Shown here one piece after another: positions 18,505-27,900 of a stretch of 64,000 bases of DNA; the stretch's first letter is position 1, and each line of letters starts with the position of its first letter. Both the position numbers and the translations under genes were made by a program. The DNA is from Bifidobacterium asteroides (lineage in GTDB: Bacteria > Actinomycetota > Actinomycetes > Actinomycetales > Bifidobacteriaceae): the NCBI RefSeq assembly GCF_009683175.1, contig NZ_WKKW01000005.1, forward strand, positions 97,371 through 161,370, written 5' to 3'. The notes under the pieces were generated by a model. It had not been told where the DNA came from, searched no databases, and worked only from the letters and a program-made list of their open reading frames with translations.

Positions 18505-18533
18505 TTGTCCGATACGAAGGTTCAGACTATAGT
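18505..18533 (+). promoter_or_regulatory. Promoter of tRNA-Asn
   Basis: TTGTCC (18505-18510), a 17-nt spacer and TATAGT (18528-18533) lie about 36 nt before the tRNA. The architecture matches the tRNA-Pro promoter (TTGTCG, 17 nt, TACTAT). Confidence 0.6.
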
Positions 18534-18569
18534 ATGGTAATTGTGTTCAGCGAGAGTTGAACGGGACAT

Positions 18570-18642
18570 TCCCGCATAGCTCAGTTGGCAGAGCGTTCGA
18601 CTGTTAATCGAAATGTCGCTGGTTCAAGCCCAGCTGCGGGAG
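18570..18642 (+). tRNA. tRNA-Asn(GTT)
   Basis: A 73-nt cloverleaf with acceptor stem TCCCGCA/TGCGGGA, D-arm AGCTCAGTTGGCAGAGC, anticodon loop CTGTTAA (anticodon GTT) and T-arm GGTTCAAGCC. Discriminator G; CCA is not encoded. This is one of the ANN-decoding tRNAs modified by the Tsa proteins encoded just upstream. Confidence 0.95.
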
Positions 18643-18647
18643 CTCTC

Positions 18648-18675
18648 AACCGCCGGTCCTCCGGCGGTTTTTCTT
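18648..18675 (+). terminator. Terminator of tRNA-Asn
   Basis: The hairpin AACCGCCGG-TCCT-CCGGCGGTT is followed by a T run. Confidence 0.85.
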
Positions 18676-19031
18676 ATCCGTCAGATGTCTTTATATTGTG
18701 CAATCTGTCAAGTAAATGTCCCTTGTCCCGGTCTCGAATACTCCTGGTTGTTGAAAATATGAGTATCGGGATGCTCAACCGATTGAATTGATGAGAAGCT
18801 TTCTGACCCAAGGACTGATGCTGTCGGCCTATTTTAAATACTCTCACCTTTCTGGGGAGACGAAATGATAATGCAGCCTGTCGTTCGGCACTAGGACAGG
18901 CGTTTTTGTGACTGCACGGGGCGACAGACGGGTGGCTCGCCGAATTCACAACGTTGTACTATTCAGATGTTCCATAGTTTCAACATGGACGAGAATCATG
19001 GACGATACAGTCAGAACGAAGGAGTCGGACA
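18676..19031. other. Non-coding region upstream of the arabinofuranosidase gene
   Basis: About 355 bp with a visible drop in G+C and no convincing reading frame. It should contain the arabinofuranosidase promoter. TGTT/AACA half-sites around 18968-18985 could be a weak operator for a sugar-responsive regulator, but the symmetry is poor. Confidence 0.35.
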
Positions 19032-20567
19032 GTGACGCAAGGGCAGCAGAATCACAGGGGCAGGGCACAGTTCAGGGTAGATAAGGAGCAGGAGTCCACG
19101 CCCATTGACGATCGCCTCTTCGGATCCTTCGTGGAGCACCTGGGCAGGGGAATCTACTCGGGCATCTATGAGCCGGGTCATCCGACAGCAGACGAACAGG
19201 GCTTTCGCCGGGACGTCATGGATCTGGTCAAGGAACTGGGCGTGACCACCATCCGATATCCGGGCGGCAACTTCGTCTCGGGTTATCGTTGGGAGGATGG
19301 CGTGGGACCGCGCGAAAGCCGTCCCCGTCGTCTCGACCTGGCCTGGCACTCCGGCGAAAGCAACGAGTTCGGCCTGCACGAGATGCGCGACTGGCTGGAC
19401 AAGCTGGGCGGCAACGAGCTCATGGAGGCCGTCAACCTGGGCACCAGGGGCATGCAGGAGGCCCTGGATCTGCTCGAATACTGCAATGTGCCATCGGGCA
19501 CCGAGCTGTCGGAACGGCGTCGCGCCAACGGCCATGATCGCCCCTTCAACATCAGGATGTGGTGCCTGGGCAACGAGATGGACGGCGACTGGCAGATCGG
19601 CCACAAGAGTGCAGAGGAATACGCCGATCTGGCTAACCGGACAGCTGTGGCCATGCGGATGATCGACCCGGACTTGGACCTGGTTGTCTGCGGATCCTCC
19701 TCGCACACCATGCCCACTTTCGGCCTCTGGGAGCGCACGGTCCTGGAACGCTGCTTCGAAAATGTGAACTTCCTCTCATGCCATGCCTATTACGCGCCCA
19801 AGGATGGAGACATGGCCAGCTTTTTGGCTTCCGGCGTGGACATGGACAGTTTCATCACCGACGTAAAGGCCATCATCGCCGCCTCGCGTGCCCGGCTGGG
19901 CAGTGATCATCAGGTTTTCATCTCCTTCGACGAGTGGAATGTCTGGTACCAGGATGCTGAGGCCAGCAGATCGCCCGAAGGCATCGGCAATTGGCCCGTA
20001 GGCGCGCCGCTCCTGGAGGATGTCTATTCGGCGGCGGATGCCGTGGTGGTGGGCGACCTGCTGATCACCCTGCTCAGGCATGCCGACGTCGTTCATGCGG
20101 CCAGCCTGGCCCAGCTGGTCAACGTCATTGCCCCCATCATGACCAAGCCCGGCGGCCCGGCCTGGAGGCAGACCATTTTCTACCCATTCGCCCTGACCGC
20201 CCGTTATGCGCGGGGCGCCAGCGTGCTCAAGAGCCTGCAGAGCGGCCACACCTATGAGACATCCCGCTATGGCCAGGTGCCCATGACAGATTCAGTGGCC
20301 GTCAGAGGTGCCGATGGCTCCCTCAGCGTTTTTGTAGTCAACCGCAGCCTTGACCGTTCTGTTGATTTCAGTATCGCCCTGCCCGAACAGGATCGAGATC
20401 GGCAGGCCACGGTCAGCACCCTGCACGAGGACGACCCCTCGGCGCGCAACACGCTTGAAGACCAGGAGCGGGTCGTCATGCATGACCGGAGAGATTTCAG
20501 GATGGATGGGGACGCCTTGACTCTTCAACTGCCTCCCATCTCTTGGACGGTCATCCATCTGGCTTGA
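19032..20567 (+). CDS. Alpha-L-arabinofuranosidase, GH51
   Basis: 511 residues of glycoside hydrolase family 51, which removes terminal arabinofuranose from arabinan and arabinoxylan oligosaccharides. There is no signal peptide, so it is cytoplasmic and acts on imported oligosaccharides. The (beta/alpha)8 barrel motifs include TTIRYPGGNFVSGYRWEDGVG. The acid/base Glu is in MWCLGNEMDG and the nucleophile Glu in SFDEWNVWY. The C-terminal beta domain ends with LQLPPISWTVIHLA. The start is GTG 19032 with GAAGGAG 7 nt upstream. No transporter or regulator sits beside it. Confidence 0.92.
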   Translation: MTQGQQNHRGRAQFRVDKEQESTPIDDRLFGSFVEHLGRGIYSGIYEPGHPTADEQGFRRDVMDLVKELGVTTIRYPGGNFVSGYRWEDGVGPRESRPRRLDLAWHSGESNEFGLHEMRDWLDKLGGNELMEAVNLGTRGMQEALDLLEYCNVPSGTELSERRRANGHDRPFNIRMWCLGNEMDGDWQIGHKSAEEYADLANRTAVAMRMIDPDLDLVVCGSSSHTMPTFGLWERTVLERCFENVNFLSCHAYYAPKDGDMASFLASGVDMDSFITDVKAIIAASRARLGSDHQVFISFDEWNVWYQDAEASRSPEGIGNWPVGAPLLEDVYSAADAVVVGDLLITLLRHADVVHAASLAQLVNVIAPIMTKPGGPAWRQTIFYPFALTARYARGASVLKSLQSGHTYETSRYGQVPMTDSVAVRGADGSLSVFVVNRSLDRSVDFSIALPEQDRDRQATVSTLHEDDPSARNTLEDQERVVMHDRRDFRMDGDALTLQLPPISWTVIHLA

Positions 20568-20762
20568 ACAGGCCGCTAAAGGCGTCCAGGCCGGGAACCT
20601 TCCGAGGATCCTCGATTACGGTGCCTTTAAGGTCTGTGTTGATGTGGACGATTACATATTCGACCACATCCCTCCTTCCGGTTCACACGGCTGTGGCATC
20701 CAATCCATCATGATGGTGGGCGCCCAATCGGGCATCCACGATGACGGATTGAAGGTGCGACT

Positions 20763-21428
20763 ATGGCCTGTGCGCGTGACCATAAGAACAAGGGCATCAG
20801 GCGGGTTACCGGCCGGATGCCCATCATGCCTTCCGGCTGTCGGCCCCCATGGTTTCCCCGGACCCTGCTGGTGTTGACGCTGGCACTGGTCCTGTCGGCT
20901 GCGGGGCCTACGGCAACCGTCACGGCTCAGCCTGCGCCGATCCTGCCTTCGGTCACGGCTCCGGCGCAGAAGGGTCGAGTTGCCTCATCGACCAGAGCCT
21001 GTCGCCGGGGCTGGCTGTGGCCCCTTGAACCCCTGACTGGCGATAAGGCCGCCCCGCAGGTTACGCGTCCCTTTGATCCCCCGGATCGTCCATGGCTGAG
21101 CGGTCATCGCGGGATGGATTTGGCGGCGGAGCCAGGCAGCAATATCCGTGCCCCTGCAGACGGTGTCATCGCCTTTGCAGGTTCCGTAGCGGGCAAGGAC
21201 GTGGTCTCCATACGTCACGGCAACCTGGTCTCCACCTATGAGCCTGCACAGAGCTCCTTGCCGACAGGAACCCGACTGCAGGCCGGTGCAGTCTGGGGAA
21301 GGTTGCAGGGAGCCTCCGACCACTGCGCCCAGGAGTGCCTTCACTGGGGCCTGAAAGACGATCAAGGCAATTATCTGGATCCTGGCGTCAGGGTCGGATG
21401 GCATCGTATTCGTCTCAAGCCACTGTAG
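20763..21428 (+). CDS. Secreted M23-type (LytM-like) peptidase domain protein
   Basis: 221 residues: an N-terminal signal or anchor segment (TLLVLTLALVLSAAGPTATVTA, about 34-55) and a C-terminal M23 domain. The Zn-binding motif is HRGMD (His115, Asp119), and the second motif is CLHWGL (His194). The first His of the usual HxH is Cys192 here. To my knowledge this CLHWG form is common in the actinobacterial relatives of this protein, so activity is uncertain. It likely acts on or binds peptidoglycan outside the membrane. A later start at 20820 is possible. Confidence 0.82.
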   Translation: MACARDHKNKGIRRVTGRMPIMPSGCRPPWFPRTLLVLTLALVLSAAGPTATVTAQPAPILPSVTAPAQKGRVASSTRACRRGWLWPLEPLTGDKAAPQVTRPFDPPDRPWLSGHRGMDLAAEPGSNIRAPADGVIAFAGSVAGKDVVSIRHGNLVSTYEPAQSSLPTGTRLQAGAVWGRLQGASDHCAQECLHWGLKDDQGNYLDPGVRVGWHRIRLKPL

Positions 21429-21538
21429 GAATGTGAGGTTTGCTTGCAGGACTCGCGCGTTTGCAGACCGGGTATATCGCCAGCCCGGCAGAACGGTTAG
21501 AATCGTTATGCATAACGCCGTTTCAGCAGGGAGTGGTC

Positions 21539-23374
21539 ATGCAGAACATGCAGCAAGAATTCACGCGTCCGCTTGAGAAGCCGATAGATGCTGATGCCAG
21601 CGTCTTCTCCCTGCTTGAAGACAGGGTGGAGCGCCTGGGCGACGATCCCTTGATCGAATACCGGAGCGGACGTGAGTGGAACACCATCACGGCCCGTGAG
21701 TTCCGGGATCGCGTTGTCGCGCTGGCCAAGGGGCTTATGGCCCGGGGTATAGGCCGGGGGGACTCGGTAGCCATCGTGTCGCACACCCGATGGGAGTGGA
21801 CTGCCCTGGACATGGCCATCCTATCCATTGGAGCGGTGACGGTTCCGGTCTACGAGACGGACTCGCCCGATCAGATCCGGCGCATCTTCAACGACTCCCA
21901 TGTGGGCATGGCCTTTTTGGAGGATGACGACATGAGGGCCCGGGTGGACGCGGTTCGTTCCCAGTGCGCCTATCTGAACGACCTGTATGTGATCACCAGG
22001 GGTGCGCTGACCACCATGACCGCCTACGGACGGGCGGTGGACCAGGCGGACTTCCAAGCCCGGGCCGACTCGGTGCAAGGCTCCGACCTGGCCACTATCG
22101 TCTACACTTCAGGTTCCACGGGCAAGCCCAAGGGCATTGAACTCAGCCACAGCAACATCGTCTTCACCGTGCGATCGGGAGCTCAGGCAGTCCCTGACAT
22201 ATGCCTGGGTGACGGCAGACGGCTTCTGCTCTGCCTGCCCCTGGCCCACGCCTTCGCCCGCTGCCTGCAGTTCTTCGCCATCGCTACTGACCTAACCTTG
22301 GGGCTTACCGGATCCATCCGCAATCTGCTGCAGGACATGCAGACCTTCAAACCCACTTTCATCCTGGCTGTGCCCCGAATCTTCGAGAAGATCTACAACG
22401 CCGCCTCCCAGCGAGCAGGCACAGGCACCCGGGGCAGAATTTTCCTTGATGCCGCAGGAGTGGCCAGGCAGTGGTCCCGCCATCAACAGAACGGCACCCG
22501 CGTCCCCATGTCGCTGAAGACCAAGCACCTCATGTACACGGGAACCGTCTACGATCCCATCCTGGAGGCCCTGGGCGGCCGGGTCAAGTATGCCATTTCG
22601 GGCGGCGCCCCCCTGGACAGGGACATTGCGGACTTCTTCAATGGCATAGGCCTGCCCCTGCTGGAGGGCTACGGTATGACTGAGACCATGGGTCCTGTGA
22701 CAGTCAACCCAACCGAAGGCTATCGGCTGGGCACCATCGGTCTGCCCATGCCCGGCATCACTGTGGGCATCGACCAGGAGGGCCAGCTCTGTGTCAAGGG
22801 CCCGGATGTCTGCATGGGCTACCACAACCATCCCGAAATCACCACCAGGCAGATTCGCGACGGCTGGCTGCTGACCGGCGATCTGGGCAGTCTGGACGAT
22901 GACGGGTTCGTTCGGCTGACTGGCCGGCGCAAGGAGATCATCATCACTGCAGGAGGCAAGAACATTTCGCCGGCGCTGTTGGAGACGGCTGTTGAACGCT
23001 CGCCCATCATCAGCCACTGCATGGTCATCGGGGACCGCAGACCATTCATCTCGGCCCTGATAACACTCAATCCCGATGAGGTTGCCCGCTGGCTGCGGGA
23101 CCAGGGCGCTGAGCCCTTGAAAGATGCCGCTGCGGCCGGGGAGAACCCCATCATCCGCACCGAGGTCGATCGTGCCGTGGACGCGGCCAACGCTCAGGTA
23201 TCCCGGGCCGAGGGTATCCGCCGCTATCTGATTCTGGACCAGGACTTTACTCGTGAAAACGGATTGCTGACCGCATCATACAAGCCCCGCCGTCAGGAGG
23301 TTCTCAAGCGGTATGAGGACAGGATTGAGCAGGAGATTTATGCTCAAAGACCTGCGTCGGCTGGCTTGATGTAG
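21539..23374 (+). CDS. Long-chain acyl-CoA synthetase (AMP-binding), paralogue 1
   Basis: About 611 residues of the ANL adenylating superfamily, FadD/ACSL type. The P-loop-like motif is IVYTSGSTGKPKGIELSHSN, followed by EGYGMTETMGP and LTGDLGSLDDDGFVRLTGRRKE. The catalytic Lys is expected in the C-terminal NGLLTASYKPRR. It activates fatty acids with CoA. The start is ATG 21539, with AGGGAG 5 nt upstream; a longer open frame upstream lacks support. A second paralogue lies at 28494-30476. Its 3' end overlaps the opposing lipoprotein gene by 31 bp. Confidence 0.88.
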   Translation: MQNMQQEFTRPLEKPIDADASVFSLLEDRVERLGDDPLIEYRSGREWNTITAREFRDRVVALAKGLMARGIGRGDSVAIVSHTRWEWTALDMAILSIGAVTVPVYETDSPDQIRRIFNDSHVGMAFLEDDDMRARVDAVRSQCAYLNDLYVITRGALTTMTAYGRAVDQADFQARADSVQGSDLATIVYTSGSTGKPKGIELSHSNIVFTVRSGAQAVPDICLGDGRRLLLCLPLAHAFARCLQFFAIATDLTLGLTGSIRNLLQDMQTFKPTFILAVPRIFEKIYNAASQRAGTGTRGRIFLDAAGVARQWSRHQQNGTRVPMSLKTKHLMYTGTVYDPILEALGGRVKYAISGGAPLDRDIADFFNGIGLPLLEGYGMTETMGPVTVNPTEGYRLGTIGLPMPGITVGIDQEGQLCVKGPDVCMGYHNHPEITTRQIRDGWLLTGDLGSLDDDGFVRLTGRRKEIIITAGGKNISPALLETAVERSPIISHCMVIGDRRPFISALITLNPDEVARWLRDQGAEPLKDAAAAGENPIIRTEVDRAVDAANAQVSRAEGIRRYLILDQDFTRENGLLTASYKPRRQEVLKRYEDRIEQEIYAQRPASAGLM

Positions 23375-24957
23375 CCTGTATCGATCAGCGCCGCCTTGAG
23401 GTTGGAGGCCGAAACCGCGACCAGGGGTCTTGACAGGCGACGCACCTGTTTGCCGTCCTGGTTGACGGTCTGGATCGTCTCCATTGCTGGCACCTTGCCC
23501 TGGCTGTTGAGGCCGACGCAGACCTTGGCAATATCAGCCGCAAGCCCCTGCCTGTCCTCAAGTCCGGTCATCCACTGCTGTCCGTCCACGATTTGAGGAA
23601 TGTTGTCGACGTAGGCGCCGTATCCGCTGATGATGGGCCAGGCAGTGTGGTCGTCCGAGGGCATTGATTCCTGGGTTTTACCCGTAGTCTGCGAAGAATC
23701 CGCTTGCGACCCCGTCGAATTCTGGGGTGTAGGGCTTTGGGCGGGTTTGGGCACGCGCTGTCGGTGCAGATCCTGGCGGCCGGCCATGGATCCCACGATA
23801 CCTGATATGGAGATCTCCGGGTTGACGTCCGCTGACGAACCCCGGTATCCCAGATCCCCGAGCTCAGAAACCACTCCGGAAACGATGAAGTCGTTCATGG
23901 CCAGAATGCCATCCACTTCGGTGTGGGTCTTGGCGCCGGTGTTCATGGCCAGGCGGGTCGCCAGCTCTTTGCCTGTAGCCGAAGCATCCTTGCCTGGATC
24001 GAAGGCGACCGCCTGCCAGTCCTTTTCGGTGCTATCTGCATTCAAACGTCCCGATGGACTGACAACCCGCCCGTCCTTGAAATAAGGACCCAGCACCTGC
24101 CAGATTCCAGCGAAGGCCTGGGCGGGGAAAGAACTCTGCTCATCCTGCTCCTCTTGCTGGTCCTGCTCAGCCTGGCCGGATTCAGCATCCTTGTCCGCAG
24201 AGGTTGCATCAGAGGAGGATGTCTCGGCTGTGCGGTTCGGCAGCAGAATCTCGATGCGGCAGGGGTTGTTCCTGCTGACCTTGTCCAGTTCCAGCTTGCT
24301 GGCCAGCTTGTCCGCCTGCATCTGACCGATGGCCCGAGCATCGGACAGCTGTACGAACAAATCCGGCTCAATGCCCGGAACCTGATTGGCCAGCACCACC
24401 ACATGCATACCCGCGCCCGCGGCCAGACGCAGAGATGAGACCAGACGTGCGCGCGACTTGTCCTTGGCATCGGCAACCAGTGACTTGCTGATGTAGTCGC
24501 CGTACTGGCGGGTAATGGAGTCTGGCGAGGTCATGGGTGCCACCACTAGTGTGGTCGGCTCTGAGGCCTTTCCGGCCTTGCGCTCCGAAAGACGGCTGAC
24601 CACGTAATCCTGCAGTTCCTTGCTTTGGTCCTCCAGATTCCCGCTGGTATAGGTATCGATGCGCTTGTCGGAAAGATTTTCCTTGGTCAGTGCCGTCTTG
24701 AGCTCTGGAACCAGGGCGGCCCACTTGTTGATGGGCGTGTGCTGGGAGAGGGTGATGCCGTCGGAGGGAGTGAAAATGGCCACCCGACCCGGTGCTTCGG
24801 CAGCTGCCGTTGAGGTCGCCGGGCTCTGCGGGGCGCTCGGTGATTGTTTCCCTCCGCCCATTGCCGGACCGCAAGCACCAGTCGATGCCACCATGACCAG
24901 GCATGCCAGCAGGGCCAGCAAGCCGGACAAATGCCGTGCAAAGCCGGTCTTCTTCAC
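23344..24957 (-). CDS. Sugar-binding-like lipoprotein (periplasmic binding protein fold)
   Basis: About 538 residues. The signal peptide has a lipobox at STGAC (Cys about 29) and a Ser/Pro/Gln-rich spacer follows. Patterns such as LVVAPMTSPDSITRQYGDYI, HVVVLANQVPGIE, VDGILAMNDFIVSGVVSELGDLG and AYVDNIPQIVDGQQWMT fit a type I (ribose/xylose-like) solute-binding protein. Two low-complexity inserts interrupt it: an acidic Gln/Glu stretch (about 265-285) and a Ser/Thr/Gln stretch (about 405-430). The start is GTG 24957 with AAGGAG upstream. No permease or ATPase is adjacent. The ligand is unknown. Confidence 0.7.
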   Translation of the reverse strand: MKKTGFARHLSGLLALLACLVMVASTGACGPAMGGGKQSPSAPQSPATSTAAAEAPGRVAIFTPSDGITLSQHTPINKWAALVPELKTALTKENLSDKRIDTYTSGNLEDQSKELQDYVVSRLSERKAGKASEPTTLVVAPMTSPDSITRQYGDYISKSLVADAKDKSRARLVSSLRLAAGAGMHVVVLANQVPGIEPDLFVQLSDARAIGQMQADKLASKLELDKVSRNNPCRIEILLPNRTAETSSSDATSADKDAESGQAEQDQQEEQDEQSSFPAQAFAGIWQVLGPYFKDGRVVSPSGRLNADSTEKDWQAVAFDPGKDASATGKELATRLAMNTGAKTHTEVDGILAMNDFIVSGVVSELGDLGYRGSSADVNPEISISGIVGSMAGRQDLHRQRVPKPAQSPTPQNSTGSQADSSQTTGKTQESMPSDDHTAWPIISGYGAYVDNIPQIVDGQQWMTGLEDRQGLAADIAKVCVGLNSQGKVPAMETIQTVNQDGKQVRRLSRPLVAVSASNLKAALIDTGYIKPADAGL

Positions 24958-25162
24958 ATTCGCTCCTTCGTTCCGACAGAGCCCGGCTCTGGCCGGGTCC
25001 CGAGCAACCATTCTATGGGTTCTCGGGCAGGAGCGTATGGGGTCTCCTTGCTTTTGCGCACAAGCTTCTCGCCAGGGAGCAGACGGTCAAGGCTGGACTC
25101 AGCAGATTTCCGCCTGTTTCAACCGCATGTAATGGCTGGGAGATGATGCTCTGTCTGATCTG

Positions 25163-26413
25163 TCAGTCCGCCCTGTGTTCTGTGGCCTCTGTCGCAGTTG
25201 AAGCCATACGCTCGGCAAGGGCCTGGTCCAGGGCATCCATGAACCCCTCGGTGTCCAGCCATGGCTGATCAGGACCGACCAGGTTGGCCAGATCCTTGGT
25301 CATGCGGCCGGAGCGGACGGTCTCGATGACTACGGACTCCAGGGTTTGTGCGAACTGGGCTACCCTGGGTGTGTCATCCAGCCGTGCTCGCTGCTTGAGT
25401 CCGCCCGTCCAGGCGAAAATGGAGGCTATCGGGTTGGTGGAAGTAGTCTCACCCTTGAGCCAGCGCCGGTAATGCCTGGTCACGGTCCCATGGGCGGCTT
25501 CGGCCTCTACGGTCTGCCCGTCGGCCGTCATCAGCATGGAGGTCATGAGGCCAAGGGACCCGAACCCTTGGGCTATTGCATCGGACTGGACATCGCCGTC
25601 ATAGTTCTTGCAGGCCCAGACATAGCCGCCCTGCCATTTGAGCGAGGAGGCCACCATGTCGTCGATCAGCCGATGCTGGTAGGTCAGTCCCTCTTGTTCG
25701 AACCGATTCCGGTACTCCTGCTCGTAGACCTGGGCGAAAATGTCCTTGAAACGGCCGTCGTAGGCCTTGAGGATGGTGTTCTTGGTACTCAGGTAGACCG
25801 GATAGTGCCTCTGCAGGGCATAGTTGAAGCAGGAGCGCGCGAAGTCGCGGATGGAGTCGTCAAGGTTGAACTGCACCTGGGCCACGCCCGGACCCGGGTA
25901 GACGGTCACTTCCCGGGTCACCGGGTCGCTCCCGTCCTCGGGTGTGAAAGTGACGCTCAGCTTCCCTGGCCCAGGCACGGTGAAATCAGTGGCCTGGTAT
26001 TGGTCGCCAAAGGCATGGCGGGCCACCACTATGGGCTTGGACCATCCGGGGACCAGCCTGGGGATGTTGTCGATGACGATGGGCTCGCGGAAGATGGTTC
26101 CGCCAAGAATATTGCGGATGGTGCCGTTGGGCGACTTCCACATACGCTTGAGTCCGAATTCCTTCACCCGGGCCTCGTCAGGTGTAATGGTGGCGCACTT
26201 GACGCCCACATGCTCGCGCTGGATGGCCTGGGCCGCCTGCACGGTGACCTTGTCGTCGGTGGCGTCCCTGTTGCGGATGCCCAGGTCGTAATAGTCCAGG
26301 TCCACATCCAGATAGGGCAGAATCAGCCGCTCCTTGATCATTTTCCAGATGATCCGGGTCATCTCGTCACCGTCGAGCTCGACGATGCGTCCCTTCACGG
26401 CGATCTTCTCCAT
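25163..26413 (-). CDS. icd: NADP-dependent isocitrate dehydrogenase
   Basis: 416 residues of the eukaryote-like homodimeric NADP-IDH subfamily. [17 protein letters not shown] at the N-terminus, [20 protein letters not shown] (substrate-binding Ser and Arg) and [22 protein letters not shown] (metal Asp residues) are diagnostic. [12 protein letters not shown] lies at the NADP site. It makes 2-oxoglutarate for glutamate synthesis; bifidobacteria have an incomplete TCA cycle. AGGAGG lies 5 nt before the ATG. It is divergent from guaB3. Confidence 0.95.
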   Translation of the reverse strand: MEKIAVKGRIVELDGDEMTRIIWKMIKERLILPYLDVDLDYYDLGIRNRDATDDKVTVQAAQAIQREHVGVKCATITPDEARVKEFGLKRMWKSPNGTIRNILGGTIFREPIVIDNIPRLVPGWSKPIVVARHAFGDQYQATDFTVPGPGKLSVTFTPEDGSDPVTREVTVYPGPGVAQVQFNLDDSIRDFARSCFNYALQRHYPVYLSTKNTILKAYDGRFKDIFAQVYEQEYRNRFEQEGLTYQHRLIDDMVASSLKWQGGYVWACKNYDGDVQSDAIAQGFGSLGLMTSMLMTADGQTVEAEAAHGTVTRHYRRWLKGETTSTNPIASIFAWTGGLKQRARLDDTPRVAQFAQTLESVVIETVRSGRMTKDLANLVGPDQPWLDTEGFMDALDQALAERMASTATEATEHRAD

Positions 26414-26576
26414 GGCGGCCTCCTAACAGTGGGCGGGTCGGGGGCCGTATCCTGCTCCCGGTGCCGCAGTTGCGCTCGCGAACAGTTCTATCCCAAGTTT
26501 GTTACTCTCTGTTCCCCTGCTCGTAACCCGTTCGTAGCACGCTGGAGCGTCATCATGAGGCGCTAGGCTGGCAGAC

Positions 26577-27701
26577 ATGACACAGGAAATCGAAATCGGT
26601 CTCGGCAAGAAGGCCACGATGGCCTACACGCTCGATGATGTCTCCATACTCCCATCACGAAGGACAAGGGATCCCCAGGATGTCTCCACGGCCTGGCAGG
26701 TGGATGCCTACGAGTTCGACCTACCCCTGCTGGCAGCGCCCATGGATTCGGTCACCAGCCCGGAGACGGCCATAGCCCTGGGACGGATGGGCGGACTGGG
26801 TGTGCTGGACCTGGAGGGACTGTGGACCCGTTATGAGGATCCGCGTCCGCAGCTGGACCGTATAGCCCACGCCTCTCCGGAGCAGGCGACCGGGGTCATT
26901 CAGGAAGCCTACCGGGAGCCGGTCAAGGCGGAGCTGATCACCCGCCGTCTGCAGGAGATTCGCAAGGCCGGGGTCACGGTGGCCGGTGCCTTGTCGCCCC
27001 AGCGTACCCAGGAGTTCTACACCACAGTGGTCGACGCAGGCGTGGATCTCTTCGTGATCCGCGGCACGGCGGTCTCGGCCGAGCATGTCTCCACCAGCCA
27101 TGAGCCCTTGGATTTGAAGAAGTTCATCTACGACTTGGATGTTCCGGTCATCGTCGGCGGGGCCGCCACCTACCAGGCCGCCCTGCATCTGATGCGCACG
27201 GGTGCCGCCGGGGTGCTGGTCGGGTTCGGCGGGGGAGCATCCTCAACTGACTCTGCCACCATCGGAATTCAGGCACCTATGGCCACGGCCATCTCGGATG
27301 TGGCCGAAGCGCGTCGCGACTACCTGGACGAGTCCGGTGGCCGCTATGTTCAGGTCATAGCCGACGGGGAGACCGGCACCTCTGGGTCCTTCGTCAAGGC
27401 CTTGGCCATGGGGGCCGACGCGGTCATGCTGGGCACGCCCCTGGCCAAGGCCACGGAGGCTCCCGGCCAGGGCATGCACTGGGGGGCCGAGGCCCATCAT
27501 CCTGAGCTGCCTAGGGGTCGCAGGGTCCAGGTCGGCCAGGTGGGGAGCCTGGAGCGCATACTCTTCGGACCCAGCGATCGCACCGATGGCAGCCTGAACC
27601 TGATCGGAGCACTGCGCCGGGCCATGGCCTCCACCGGTTACGTGGATGTCAAGAACTTCCAGAAGTGCCGCGTAGCAGTGACTCCGGCTTCCCGCTGCTA
27701 A
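26577..27701 (+). CDS. guaB3: GuaB3-type IMP dehydrogenase/GMP reductase family protein
   Basis: 374 residues of the actinobacterial GuaB3 family: an IMPDH-like barrel without CBS domains. The N-terminus IEIGLGKKATMAYTLDDVSI and LPLLAAPMDSVTSPETA are typical. The loop that carries the catalytic Cys in IMPDH reads GGGASSTDSATIG and has no Cys, as is usual in this subfamily. Its reaction in bifidobacteria is therefore unclear. There is no clear Shine-Dalgarno; TAGGCT ends 7 nt before the ATG, so the mRNA may be leaderless. A strong terminator follows. Confidence 0.88.
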   Translation: MTQEIEIGLGKKATMAYTLDDVSILPSRRTRDPQDVSTAWQVDAYEFDLPLLAAPMDSVTSPETAIALGRMGGLGVLDLEGLWTRYEDPRPQLDRIAHASPEQATGVIQEAYREPVKAELITRRLQEIRKAGVTVAGALSPQRTQEFYTTVVDAGVDLFVIRGTAVSAEHVSTSHEPLDLKKFIYDLDVPVIVGGAATYQAALHLMRTGAAGVLVGFGGGASSTDSATIGIQAPMATAISDVAEARRDYLDESGGRYVQVIADGETGTSGSFVKALAMGADAVMLGTPLAKATEAPGQGMHWGAEAHHPELPRGRRVQVGQVGSLERILFGPSDRTDGSLNLIGALRRAMASTGYVDVKNFQKCRVAVTPASRC

Positions 27702-27744
27702 GCAGGACAGGGCATTCAAAGCCTATTTATCCACAATCCGTATC

Positions 27745-27787
27745 AAGGCCGGTTCAGGTTGACCACATTCCTGAACCGGCCTTTACA
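27745..27787 (+). terminator. Terminator after guaB3
   Basis: A perfect 13-bp inverted repeat (27745-27757 with 27771-27783, AAGGCCGGTTCAG) is followed by a short TTTA. Confidence 0.75.
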
Positions 27788-27900
27788 ATGCCTGAGCGCA
27801 TTCATACTCTGGACGTAATCGCTGTCGTTGCGTCGGTCGCCCAGTGCACCTCGCCGGCATGAGAGGGGGAACAAGCACATAGAAGTGCGAGGAGAGAAGT

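Noticed and set aside
18585..18791. 68-codon frame starting inside tRNA-Asn
   Set aside because: It begins within the tRNA and crosses its terminator.
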